A stretch of DNA of 64,000 nt from Shewanella japonica. GTDB taxonomy: Bacteria; Pseudomonadota; Gammaproteobacteria; Enterobacterales; Shewanellaceae. The stretch is taken from the NCBI RefSeq assembly GCF_002075795.1, contig NZ_CP020472.1:1099001-1163000 (forward strand), given 5' to 3'. Below, piece after piece: positions 43,765 through 52,987 of the stretch; position 1 is the first letter of the stretch, and every line of letters begins with the position of its first letter. The translations under genes and the position numbers were made by a program. The notes under the pieces are model-generated. The model saw only the letters and a program-made list of their open reading frames with translations, had not been told where the DNA came from and made no database searches.

Positions 43765-43780
43765 ATAGATAATAGTCTAT
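43765..43780. promoter_or_regulatory. LysR-type operator candidate in the sbt divergent region
   Basis: ATAGA-TAATAG-TCTAT is a 5-bp inverted repeat between the LysR gene and the small membrane protein gene, about 85 bases before the latter. LysR proteins often bind T-N11-A sites of this form. Confidence 0.45.
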
Positions 43781-43863
43781 TTAACCTATAGGTAATATCA
43801 ATTTTTATCTATTTGTGTCTGTTGTCATAATGCCGTCATAAATATCATTGAGCAGAGGTGGAC

Positions 43864-44082
43864 ATGATGGATAGGCAATGGGTGTTTTGTATGGTGGTGG
43901 CAGTGTTAATGATGTTGCTTGGTGCTTGGGTCGCAAAAACAGACGCTGCTGGTCTAGGGTTAATGGCTGCTGGATTTGGCTTGTTTCTATTGAGTTTTTT
44001 TACTGCATATTTAGACCGAGATAAGCTAAAAACACCTGATGTAGCTCAGTCCGTTATAAAGGATAAAAACGAATTATGTTAA
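43864..44082 (+). CDS. Small two-helix membrane protein, overlaps sbtA
   Basis: A 72-residue protein started at ATG 43864 five bases after AGAGG; a GTG at 43858 is possible. Two hydrophobic segments (VFCMVVAVLMMLLGAWVA and LGLMAAGFGLFLLSFFTAYL) are followed by a charged tail. Its last seven bases overlap the sbtA start, so the two are translationally coupled. No family is recognised. The coupling suggests a partner of the permease. Confidence 0.8.
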   Translation: MMDRQWVFCMVVAVLMMLLGAWVAKTDAAGLGLMAAGFGLFLLSFFTAYLDRDKLKTPDVAQSVIKDKNELC

Positions 44083-45038
44083 TTAACATTGGTTTTTTTC
44101 TGTTGGGTGTTTTTGCAGTTTTGTCAGGAACCAAAATTGCTTTCCCTAAAAGTTTCTATCAAGCCTTAATGCTGTTTTTAATGATTGCCATTGGGTTAAA
44201 AGGGGGCGTGGCATTGGCTGAGCATGCGTCATGGACATTATTTACTCAGTCTTTATACATATTAGCTTTTGGCTTGATACTACCGTTTATTGCCTTTGCT
44301 ATTTTGTATTATATCGGTTTGTTTGAACGTCATGACGCCGCATCAATCGCTGCACATTATGGCTCGGTGAGTGTTGGCACATATGCTGTTGCCGTGGCGT
44401 ATTTAGAAAGTCAGCAAATACGCTATGAAGCTTACATCCCGTTATTTGTCGTCCTACTTGAAATGCCTGCAATTGTGGTAGGTATTATGCTGGCCAAACC
44501 GAGTTTGTTTAGGCAGAAAAAATCAATAGTCCAAGAGGAAAATGATAAACACGCTAGTAAAGCCTTATTACATGAAATGTTTTTCAATCAAGGGATAGTA
44601 TTGATGGTGGGCAGTTTAGTGATTGGGTTTGTGGCTGCCGATGAGATTAAATCAATTACACCAGTATTTTTTAGTTTATTTAATGGTGTGTTGGCATTGT
44701 TTTTACTGGAAATGGGCATGGTTGCAGCAAGTCGTTTAGAAGATATTAAGCGAGCTGGAAGCTTTATTTTAGCCTATAGCATGGCAATGCCGCTCATTGG
44801 TGGTGTGTTAGGTTGTGGTTTAGGTGTGTTGATGGGGCTTTCAAGTGGCGGGGCGATTTTAATTGCAGTCTTGGGGGCAAGCGCGTCATATATTGCCGTA
44901 CCCGCGGCGATGCGAGTCGCATTGCCACAAGCAAATCATAGTTTATCCATTAGTGCCTCTTTGGGGATTACGTTTCCGTTTAATGTGATGATTGGGATCC
45001 CTGTGTATACCGTGATGACACTGTGGTTTGTCAATTAA
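44076..45038 (+). CDS. sbtA: SbtA-family sodium-dependent bicarbonate permease
   Basis: A 320-residue membrane protein. It carries a strongly conserved SbtA-like core near the end: GASASYIAVPAAMRVALPQANHSLSISASLGITFPFNVMIGIPVYT. Two five-helix halves are separated by a cytoplasmic loop of about residues 145-165. The regular SbtA proteins of cyanobacteria concentrate bicarbonate; heterotrophic relatives are thought to supply it for carboxylation. The gene is coupled to a small membrane protein and is under a likely CbbR-like LysR regulator. No sbtB (PII-like) gene is present here. Confidence 0.9.
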   Translation: MLINIGFFLLGVFAVLSGTKIAFPKSFYQALMLFLMIAIGLKGGVALAEHASWTLFTQSLYILAFGLILPFIAFAILYYIGLFERHDAASIAAHYGSVSVGTYAVAVAYLESQQIRYEAYIPLFVVLLEMPAIVVGIMLAKPSLFRQKKSIVQEENDKHASKALLHEMFFNQGIVLMVGSLVIGFVAADEIKSITPVFFSLFNGVLALFLLEMGMVAASRLEDIKRAGSFILAYSMAMPLIGGVLGCGLGVLMGLSSGGAILIAVLGASASYIAVPAAMRVALPQANHSLSISASLGITFPFNVMIGIPVYTVMTLWFVN

Positions 45039-45070
45039 CGTCCCCATTACTGCGATGGCAAGGAAGCTAT

Positions 45071-47140
45071 TTAATGGGATGAAAGGTTATTGCTAGTTGA
45101 AGCGATATCTTCACTGCCTTTTACATAGAGTCGGTAAAACTCTGCTTTAGTGAGCGGTTTTGAAAACATAAACCCTTGTAGATAATCACATGACAGCTGT
45201 TTTAATAACTGTTGCTGAGCAGGTGTTTCAATGCCCTCGGCGACGACTTTAACACCTATGTTATGTGCCATTGTCGTGATTGCTCTGACTAGGGCTGCAC
45301 TGCTCTCATTGGTGGTGATGTTGGTGATAAATGAACGATCAATTTTAATGATGTCGATATCGAGTTCTTGTAAATAGGCTAACGACGAATAACCTATGCC
45401 AAAATCGTCAATAGCGACTTTGATGCCGTTGTTATTGAGCAGTTTTAATTGCTGCTTTATTGATGAGTCCGGTGTCATTAAGGTATTTTCAGTGACTTCA
45501 ATGAGAAATGAGCCATGGGGAAGCTTGGACTTGTTACAGTCTAAAATCCATTGGTCAATCCATGTGCCAGAACGATCTATTTCAATAGGGGATGTATTGA
45601 CACTAATTTGAATGACGTTACCACTGGTTTGATAAAACTCAATTGCATCGGCAATGACTTGCTTACGCACCCAATTGCCTATGTCGACAATTAAGCCGTT
45701 CTCTTCAGCTAGAGGAATAAAATCATCGGGTTCTATTATGCCGAGTTCAGGGTGCTGCCAGCGAATTAAGGCTTCGACTTTTTTGACTACAGAGCCATTA
45801 ATATCAAGAATAGGCTGATACATTAATAGGAATTGCTCTTCTTTTACAGCTTGCCTTAACTCCTCAGTTAATCGTCTTTTACCAAGAGCTTGTTCTTCCA
45901 TGGCGAATGAGAAAAACTCATAACGATTACGGCCTTTATTTTTTGATAAATACATGGCTTGATCGGCATGTTTGACCACATCTTCTATGGTTTCCCCATC
46001 GCTTGGATAGAAGGTCAATCCGATACTGCTGGTAATATAAACCTGCTCATCTTTAATGGTGATTGGCTGCACTAAGCTGTTTTTGATGACTTCTGCAATT
46101 TCGCTAGCGCGGCGCTGATCATTGATGCCTTCAACAATTAATGTGAATTCATCGCCACCTAGGCGAGCGACAGTGTCATGGCCTCTTACACAGTTTTTCA
46201 AGCGCTTAGCGACTTGCTGTAATAGTAAGTCGCCATAGTCATGACCAAGGGTATCGTTAATCTCTTTAAAGCCATCAAGGTCAATAAAGATTAATGCGAA
46301 AATCATATTGTCAGTGTCAATTAAGGACTGAAGTTTCTCATAAAAATAACGGCGATTAGGTAGGTCTGTTAAGCCATCTTGATAAGCATATTGGTGTAAC
46401 TTTTCATTGGCGCTTTCAAGCTCTTCAGTGCGACTTTTTACTTGGCTTTCTAGGCGTTTGTCCCGTTGTTCAATGGTTTCAAGCATGTCGTTAAAGTGCG
46501 AGGTTAATTTTCCGACCTCGTCATCGGATAGCTCCTTCGCGCGTAAGCTATAGTCGTTTGAGTCAGACACTCGCTCTGCAATGGTGGCTAGATGTAAAAT
46601 AGGGCTTAAAAAGCGTCGACGTAAAATTAACGATATTGAAAAACTGATCCCGAGTGCGAATATCAATAAAATAATAATAAATTGACCGTAAAACTTCACT
46701 CGGGTGTTGATGTAGCTGTCATCGGCTAATATTTGAATTTGGCCATATTCTTGTCCATCTAAGGTCAGCGCATTACTAATTTGTGTCACATTTAGCGCAG
46801 TGCTGAGTATGCTATTGGAGTCATCGGTTTCTTGGCTGACAAAAGCAATGACGTTGCCTTGGTTATCCGTCACTGTCACTGAAACAATGTCACCACGAAG
46901 CAAAATAGGGGTAATTAATTCATTGATGGCATCTTGATCATCAAATAATACCGCCGCAGTAATATTAGGAGACATCATCTTAGCTAATGTACTTAGCCCA
47001 TCAATTTGTTCTCGTTTTGCGGTTGTTAATTCGTAAGCACTGAACACAAAAGTGACTGTGATAATGGAGGCGAAAGACACCCCCATTAAAATCATGAGTA
47101 ACTTTTTGCTGATGGTGTTCATTGAGAATAATTTAGTCAT
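45071..47140 (-). CDS. Membrane c-di-GMP protein: CHASE8-like sensor, HAMP, GGDEF, EAL
   Basis: The 689-residue protein is started at ATG 47140 with AGGTGATG upstream. TM1 (about 14-35), a periplasmic sensor of about 36-150 resembling the CHASE8 domain of YfiN/TpbB (LAKMMSPNITAAVLFDDQDAINELI), TM2 (153-173), HAMP (174-226), a coiled coil (226-250), GGDEF (250-415) and EAL (430-680). GGDEF is intact (328-332) with the inhibitory I-site RGHD (319-322). EAL is intact (EAL 456-458). So it may both make and degrade c-di-GMP. It follows the YfiR gene by four bases; YfiR normally holds YfiN-type cyclases inactive. Confidence 0.93.
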   Translation of the reverse strand: MTKLFSMNTISKKLLMILMGVSFASIITVTFVFSAYELTTAKREQIDGLSTLAKMMSPNITAAVLFDDQDAINELITPILLRGDIVSVTVTDNQGNVIAFVSQETDDSNSILSTALNVTQISNALTLDGQEYGQIQILADDSYINTRVKFYGQFIIILLIFALGISFSISLILRRRFLSPILHLATIAERVSDSNDYSLRAKELSDDEVGKLTSHFNDMLETIEQRDKRLESQVKSRTEELESANEKLHQYAYQDGLTDLPNRRYFYEKLQSLIDTDNMIFALIFIDLDGFKEINDTLGHDYGDLLLQQVAKRLKNCVRGHDTVARLGGDEFTLIVEGINDQRRASEIAEVIKNSLVQPITIKDEQVYITSSIGLTFYPSDGETIEDVVKHADQAMYLSKNKGRNRYEFFSFAMEEQALGKRRLTEELRQAVKEEQFLLMYQPILDINGSVVKKVEALIRWQHPELGIIEPDDFIPLAEENGLIVDIGNWVRKQVIADAIEFYQTSGNVIQISVNTSPIEIDRSGTWIDQWILDCNKSKLPHGSFLIEVTENTLMTPDSSIKQQLKLLNNNGIKVAIDDFGIGYSSLAYLQELDIDIIKIDRSFITNITTNESSAALVRAITTMAHNIGVKVVAEGIETPAQQQLLKQLSCDYLQGFMFSKPLTKAEFYRLYVKGSEDIASTSNNLSSH

Positions 47141-47144
47141 CACA

Positions 47145-47684
47145 TCACCTTTCCAGCACGCGACCAAGTCGCAGTACTTTAGAACTCATAGTGATGCCGG
47201 ATTGCTGTAATTGCTGCGGGGAGACTTCAAACCTGACTTTACCGCTAGCAATGAAAAAGCGAATATGTCCGCCAGCCTCAATTAACCCCTTTGATTCGCC
47301 CACAACCATTGTGTTTTCAGCAATATAGTCTTGCTGTTTTTGCCAGCTTAACCAATCAGAAAGCGACGCAGATGAAATGAAAAGTAATTGGCATTGATTC
47401 ACTTGCTCTAATTCAAATTGAATATGTCGAATAGTAATCGGGCGTTTATCGACTGAGCGTTGGTTTAATACTGACTTGGCGGTTTCTGTAAATGATGCAT
47501 CAGGGCTACATATGACAAATTTATCAGGACTTAATGCGCTGTCATGCCATTCACCGTAACGGGCAAAATTATATAAAAAGCCCGCTTTAAGTGCGTATTC
47601 TTGCTCAGCAGCAGCTGCACTTTGGCTAGTGAATAGCAAAAATGAGAATAGTAATACATGCAGAAGCTGAGTGATTTTATGCAT
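47145..47684 (-). CDS. yfiR: YfiR-family periplasmic protein (DUF4154)
   Basis: A 179-residue protein with a signal peptide ending SAAAA. The mature N-terminus EYALKAGFLYNFARYGEW and the C-terminal GGHIRFFIASGKVRFEVSPQQLQQSGITMSSKVLRLGR are the family signature. In Pseudomonas YfiR is a periplasmic inhibitor of the diguanylate cyclase YfiN. Here it sits between a TonB-dependent receptor gene (8-base gap) and the CHASE8-like GGDEF/EAL gene (4-base gap), in a tight operon. There is no YfiB lipoprotein gene. Two cysteines (VICSPD and QCQLLF) may form a disulfide. Confidence 0.92.
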   Translation of the reverse strand: MHKITQLLHVLLFSFLLFTSQSAAAAEQEYALKAGFLYNFARYGEWHDSALSPDKFVICSPDASFTETAKSVLNQRSVDKRPITIRHIQFELEQVNQCQLLFISSASLSDWLSWQKQQDYIAENTMVVGESKGLIEAGGHIRFFIASGKVRFEVSPQQLQQSGITMSSKVLRLGRVLER

Positions 47685-47692
47685 TAATTCAT

Positions 47693-49750
47693 TTAAAAAT
47701 TAGCTGTGACTTTGAACAGCACGCTTTCATCTATGTAGTTGGGGATTGTGTAGGTTTCTTGTCGGTTTGCATATTCAAGATGACTACCAGCAAATAAATT
47801 CTTCCCAGTGACTGATACTCCCCAATGCTGACTTACTGCCCAATTCCAAGTTAAATCTAACAAGGTGTAGTTTTCCGTAAGGTATGCATCGCTATTTTCT
47901 ACTCTGACAGTGGCAAAGATATTATGGCTGTCAAATAGATGGACATCGGCTTTAGCAAAAATCTGTCGAGTCGTAGAGTCTCTGCCAATGGCCGGAAACG
48001 TATTTTCAGGAAGGTCGTACTCAAAGGTGTTATAGCTATAACCAAGTTCAGCGTTAAACATATCTGCAGGTACCCAAGATAAAACGATATCACCACCTTG
48101 GGTAGTTAGATCGGCAGTCGACACAATATCAAATTGAATTGTCGTTTGCGTTAAGGCTTGTAATGCTTGCTGTAGCTGGCCCGATTGAAATAGGGCAAGG
48201 GCCGGGTAAAACTGTTCAACATTAGGGTTGATATCTATAACGGCAACATCTTCAGTCTCGGTATGATACAGCGAGACATCAAGGTTCCATGATTGCTGTG
48301 ATAATCGATAACCTAACTCGTAGGATAACGATGTTTCAGCTTCAACGTCATCGTTACCGTTTAAATAGGTTTTAATATGGTATTCATCAATCGCTTCTAT
48401 GCCTGTAGAAAAAGGTAAAACCTCACTGACTTTTTGACCATTAATCGCGTAATTGTCATTAAATTCAATTAAAGATGGAATACGAACGCTTTGAGATACT
48501 GCGCTCCATAACACTTGGTTGTCCTGCGGTTTCCATAATAACCTTGCTAATGGTTGGTATTCCCAATCAGTTAAGTCATTGTGCTCGGCTCTTGTGCCGA
48601 GAACAAGGTCAAGCTCCTCTGGAATAAGAGCAAACTGAGCTTGTATAAAGCCACCATATTGCTGCAGGTTATCGAACTCTTTGTCGCTATGCAGGAATAA
48701 ACTGTCTTCAAAAGAAATGGTACTGTAGCGGTAATTTAAACCCCAATCGAGTTGTAATGCTTGATAAATAAAGTTCATCTGATAGTCGACATCAAATGAT
48801 TCGAACTCTTCTTGTAGGTAGGTTTGCGAGCCAGATTGATTAAGCCAGGATACTTGTAGCATTTGATTCGCTGAGTCCGACATTCTGTTTTCAAGTCGCG
48901 CCATGACCCGTGAGTCTGTTCGCTCTAGTTTGTCGGTAAAAGTGATGTTTCGGTTAGTGTCATCAATCACACCACGATAATTTTGCCCCAATTTTGATTC
49001 AGTTATATCGCCTTGCACGAAACCTGACCAATGGTCGCTGGTTGAAAAATCCATCCTCCCACCAAACGAGTACTGCTGAGTGACATCATTAGGCTCTAGT
49101 ACCAAGCCTTTTTCAGATGCGTCACCATCTTTTACATGACCATAAACCCGATAGCTGCCTATATCACTGATGTCATTGCCATAACGGATATTTGCATCAA
49201 TATTAACTTGGCTGCCACTGGCGGCATCAGCATATAAGCCTCGTGTATCTAAACTGTTTTTGGTAATGATATTAATCACACCATTGTTGGCGTTACTGCT
49301 CCAAAGCTGTCCACCTTGGCCACGAATGACTTCAATGCGTTCAATATCATAAAGCGGTACGTTTAGTGTTTCCCAGTACACCGCGGAAAACTGTGGCGTG
49401 TAAAGGCTTTGACCATCAATCATCACTAACATTTTACTGGAGAATCTTGATGCAACTCCGCGCGCTGATATTGCCCACTGATTGTTATCAAGTTGACGTA
49501 CAACTAGGCCGGGTACCATTTTTAATGCTTCTGGAATAGAGGTTGCGCCAGAGTGGGTAATTCGTTCTTTACTGAGGACATAAATTGAGGTGGCAGTGTC
49601 AAATGCGGATTGAGATCGTTTCATTGCCGATGTCACTTGAATGTCCATCGCCATCAGTGACTCTAAATCTAAATCATCGAGGGAGCCTGCGGCATAAGTC
49701 ATTGGTGACAAAATCACTAGAGGCATTAAAAAAGGTAAATGTGTTCTCAA
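47693..49750 (-). CDS. TonB-dependent receptor
   Basis: A 685-residue outer-membrane receptor. TTG 49750 is preceded by GGAG eight bases away and gives MRTHLPFLMPLVILSPMTYA as signal peptide; ATG 49726 is the alternative. The plug domain has ATSIYVLSKERITHSGATSIPEALKMVPGLVVRQ and VIRGQGGQLWSSNANNGVINIITK. The barrel extends to a C-terminal ESVLFKVTANF with Phe last. It has no clear TonB box visible in the first residues. It is the first gene of the YfiR-GGDEF/EAL operon, suggesting it passes a substrate signal to c-di-GMP. Substrate unknown. Confidence 0.92.
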   Translation of the reverse strand: MRTHLPFLMPLVILSPMTYAAGSLDDLDLESLMAMDIQVTSAMKRSQSAFDTATSIYVLSKERITHSGATSIPEALKMVPGLVVRQLDNNQWAISARGVASRFSSKMLVMIDGQSLYTPQFSAVYWETLNVPLYDIERIEVIRGQGGQLWSSNANNGVINIITKNSLDTRGLYADAASGSQVNIDANIRYGNDISDIGSYRVYGHVKDGDASEKGLVLEPNDVTQQYSFGGRMDFSTSDHWSGFVQGDITESKLGQNYRGVIDDTNRNITFTDKLERTDSRVMARLENRMSDSANQMLQVSWLNQSGSQTYLQEEFESFDVDYQMNFIYQALQLDWGLNYRYSTISFEDSLFLHSDKEFDNLQQYGGFIQAQFALIPEELDLVLGTRAEHNDLTDWEYQPLARLLWKPQDNQVLWSAVSQSVRIPSLIEFNDNYAINGQKVSEVLPFSTGIEAIDEYHIKTYLNGNDDVEAETSLSYELGYRLSQQSWNLDVSLYHTETEDVAVIDINPNVEQFYPALALFQSGQLQQALQALTQTTIQFDIVSTADLTTQGGDIVLSWVPADMFNAELGYSYNTFEYDLPENTFPAIGRDSTTRQIFAKADVHLFDSHNIFATVRVENSDAYLTENYTLLDLTWNWAVSQHWGVSVTGKNLFAGSHLEYANRQETYTIPNYIDESVLFKVTANF

Positions 49751-50186
49751 TATTTCATCTCCGACAGTCTATATATGCACGAATTACTTCATGGCGCATT
49801 GTGTGCGGCTGTTACATTTTACTTTATCATGTTGAGAAAATGTTAGTAATCTCGCCTGGTGAAATTATTTCCTTTTGCGATGTGGATCGGCTAAAACGTT
49901 GACCAAGCTGAACGTTTGAGTATTGTTGATGCTGACACCAATGTTGATGTTATCAATAAGTGTATATCAAACATCGTCTTTTTGCGTTTTCTTGAGGCGT
50001 GAATGTAATAAAAGCCAACAAAAGATTTTTGTTGGCTTTTAAGTCAGATACAACGTAGACCGCTGGACTCAATAAAATCAATAGTAAAACAATCAACCTA
50101 AGTCAGGCAGAGCAGACCGTTTGAATTGTTTAAATGAGTTTCCTCTTGCTTATATGCTAATGAGTCAGCTTTCAATCTGTTATTGA
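49751..50186. other. Intergenic region before the receptor operon
   Basis: About 440 bases with the PL7 terminator at 50010-50040 and promoter DNA for the receptor operon. No gene is seen. Confidence 0.5.
50010..50040 (-). terminator. Terminator of the alginate lyase gene
   Basis: AAAAGCCAACAAAA pairs with TTTTGTTGGCTTTT around GAT, with a T-rich tail on the minus strand. Confidence 0.88.
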
Positions 50187-52001
50187 TTAATAGGCATATC
50201 CATCATGCTTATTGCTCAAACTATAAAATGTCGCTTGAACATAATCATCTGCGTCACCAGTATTGTTTTGGTTATAAACACCCGCTTTGAAGTACATGTA
50301 TTGATTGCCAGCATCGTAAGAGCTAGCACTCATATCGACTTCTTCAACAACATCAGCTTTACCTTCGCGCATAATTGTTACGGTTAAGATATTACCCACC
50401 ACTTTGACTCGGTAACTGAACTTTTCATCAAGGCTGATACCATCAGCTGGGTTTGAAGCTGAGCTGCTACGAGAACCAATCATTTCGTAGTATTGCTCAG
50501 ATCCAGTAATGGGTTCATGGGCAATGTAAATTGAGCCTTTGCTATTCGATGGCAACTTACGGTAATAAAGGCGAAGAGGTTCGTCATTGTTAGCATGGAT
50601 CTGCCCAACAATCACACGTCCCACTTGGCTACTATCTCCGGTGGTGGCGACATGGTTGACGGCAAGCGTTGCTTCTAATGTACCGTCGACACCACCTGCT
50701 TCGCTTTGATCTGATGAAGGAGCGCTGCTGAACACCCAGTTATTGCCTCCGACACCTTGAGTGCTATAACTGGTATCTCCGCGGCGTAGCATTTCACGTA
50801 ACTCAGTACGAGCATAACTGGTGTTAGTAGAGGTTTTTGGTGCATCAATAGGGCATCTGAACACCATGCCGCCATCTGCTGCGGTGTAAAAGTATGGGCT
50901 TCGAGTATATCCACTGGATAATTCAATTTCTTTAATGGTGTCTGACTTACCATCGTTGTTTTCATCAACAGGCACACCCAATGTCCAATCCACTAACTCG
51001 AAGTTACCTGACGGTGGTAAGTCAGGGTCTAAATTTCCTACAGGGTTGCTGGGTTCTGTAGGCTCAGTTGGCGCACTGCCATCAGAACAACCATTGATTT
51101 TGGTTTCAACAATGCTGTTCCATGTATTTGAAGAGTTGCCATAGCCTATGATTTGGACATACTGCGCGCTTGTATCAGTAACATCATATTCTTCAAGGCC
51201 AGAATTACTTCCGCTAGACTCCCCTGAAGCTAAGACGGAAATCCAGTTATTGCCATCTGATGATGTTTCAATATCAAAGTAAGATGAGCGTTCATTACCT
51301 TTAAACCATGCTACAGAGACAGATTTAACTTCTGATTGGACACCTAAATCATAAATAATGGTTTTGCCCTCACCATTGGATGACCAGCGTGATTCGGTGC
51401 CAAAATTATTGTCGATGGTATTCGCAGGTCCATGGCCATCGTTGCTACCATTATCGGTTGCTGAGGCAATGGTTAACGCACTGCTACCTGTGCAGGTGAC
51501 TGGTGTGATTGGCTCTGTGGGTTCTGTAGGCTCTGTGCTGTTTGATGTTTTTTCTAATCCAAATGAGTTAAAGCGACCTTCACTACCAAAATACTCTCCA
51601 TAAATAGTGATAGTATTTGCTGGGCCACTATTAAATGACACACTGACTTGTTGCCATTCACTTGTGCTTACCGTAGTTGATTCACTGACACCGCTGCCTG
51701 AAACCCCTAGCTTTCCGCCACCAGACACGTACGCTGTAAGGGTATAGTTACTATTAGCATCGACAGTGACGTTTTGTTCAACCCTGCCGTTATTTCCAGA
51801 CATTTTTGCTGATTTACTGCCTTGATAAGCCACACCAGAGACGGATGAAGGATCGATATCGGTCCAGCCATCAAAGCTATTTTCAAAGCTAGGGTTGTTA
51901 ATGTTGATGGTTTCAGTGTGAACAAAACCGCAGCTGAAAGTGCAAGTAAGTGCTGTCGCCAGGGTAATGGCAAGTTTATGCTTTTTATGATGTTTTATCA
52001 T
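50187..52001 (-). CDS. Secreted PL7 alginate lyase with two carbohydrate-binding modules
   Basis: A 604-residue protein with AAGG before ATG 52001 and a signal peptide ending around CGFVHTE. Domains in order: an N-terminal beta-sandwich carbohydrate-binding module (about 30-150, NPSFENSFDGWTDI...NSFGLEK), a TEP repeat linker, an F5/8 type C-like module (about 165-305, NTIDNNFGTESRWSS...VETKINGCSDG), a second TEP linker, and the PL7 catalytic domain (about 330-604). The three PL7 signatures are present: RTELREM (398-404), QIH (467-469) and YFKAGVYNQN (about 568-577). It should cleave alginate outside the cell. Own terminator; no neighbouring uptake gene. Confidence 0.95.
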   Translation of the reverse strand: MIKHHKKHKLAITLATALTCTFSCGFVHTETININNPSFENSFDGWTDIDPSSVSGVAYQGSKSAKMSGNNGRVEQNVTVDANSNYTLTAYVSGGGKLGVSGSGVSESTTVSTSEWQQVSVSFNSGPANTITIYGEYFGSEGRFNSFGLEKTSNSTEPTEPTEPITPVTCTGSSALTIASATDNGSNDGHGPANTIDNNFGTESRWSSNGEGKTIIYDLGVQSEVKSVSVAWFKGNERSSYFDIETSSDGNNWISVLASGESSGSNSGLEEYDVTDTSAQYVQIIGYGNSSNTWNSIVETKINGCSDGSAPTEPTEPSNPVGNLDPDLPPSGNFELVDWTLGVPVDENNDGKSDTIKEIELSSGYTRSPYFYTAADGGMVFRCPIDAPKTSTNTSYARTELREMLRRGDTSYSTQGVGGNNWVFSSAPSSDQSEAGGVDGTLEATLAVNHVATTGDSSQVGRVIVGQIHANNDEPLRLYYRKLPSNSKGSIYIAHEPITGSEQYYEMIGSRSSSASNPADGISLDEKFSYRVKVVGNILTVTIMREGKADVVEEVDMSASSYDAGNQYMYFKAGVYNQNNTGDADDYVQATFYSLSNKHDGYAY

Positions 52002-52987
52002 TTTTGTACCTTAGGTCGTTTCCCCATTTGAGTTAACAACTTATTCAGTAAAATCTCTTACTTTATCTCAGCATTTAGATCAGATCATTGTATGAAAAGC
52101 GAATACAACTGAATAAGTTGTTGCTACCTAATACATAAAATGACCTCAGTAATGTAATACACTATTTGAAGCATTAGGTATTACTGGTTATATGATCTTG
52201 TTACCAATTTGTAAAACTTATTTGTATCTAAATAACGCAAATTGGTTATAATTCAAAGTGGATTGAATAGGTTTTATATTGTTGTCATGTGCTAGGTTTC
52301 TGATTTTAAAGGGTGTGTATATTTTTATAGCCTTGTTATTTACATAGCTGGTTCTTATATCATTTTAGAATAACTATATAAGCGATTGCTTGTTTTTTAC
52401 TTTATAAGTCAAATTGGTAAGGTAGGTTTATGCTTTTGAACGATTCTTTAACTGTTAATCAGGAAAGTCTCTGCATATTCACAATCTGGTAAGGTTTAGA
52501 GTGACAATGTTGAGCTTGATAGTGTGGAAGAAAGCGTTAAGCGAAAATCACTCAACTTTGATTAAGCGTCAAATCGCTAGTGTATCCAGTCTGCTGGTAT
52601 CACTGACGAGGTAATCGTTTAGCGGGTGAGTTAGTTCATTTTGCAGTAATACGGCGCTGGATTAATCATTTTTTATTAGAGCTTGATCTAATTTTTGGAC
52701 ATTAGTTGTACGTATTTTCGCCCTAACCGAGTGTGACAGAATTAACTGTTTTGAAAGAAAATTTAATTAACATTTTTGGCACTTGCAATCGTGCAAGACG
52801 AGGTGGGTATGGCACTTTTGCTAGTAAAAGCCTTGTGGCTAGTGCATGTGCCTAGCATTGGCTTGTTTGGTAATATATTGAAGGTTTGCTGAATTTACAA
52901 TTAACTAACATTCCCCTTCGGATAAGGCATATAGCCTGACAACCCCTACTTTAGTATAAGGTCTAGCTACTTGACCAATGGCACGTA
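52002..52987. other. Gene-free region of nearly 1 kb
   Basis: Long AT-rich region between the divergent alginate lyase and CstA genes. I found no convincing coding frame. The only distinct element is the inverted repeat CTTGCA-ATCG-TGCAAG at 52782-52797. It may hold long regulatory leaders for either gene or an unrecognised small RNA. Confidence 0.5.
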
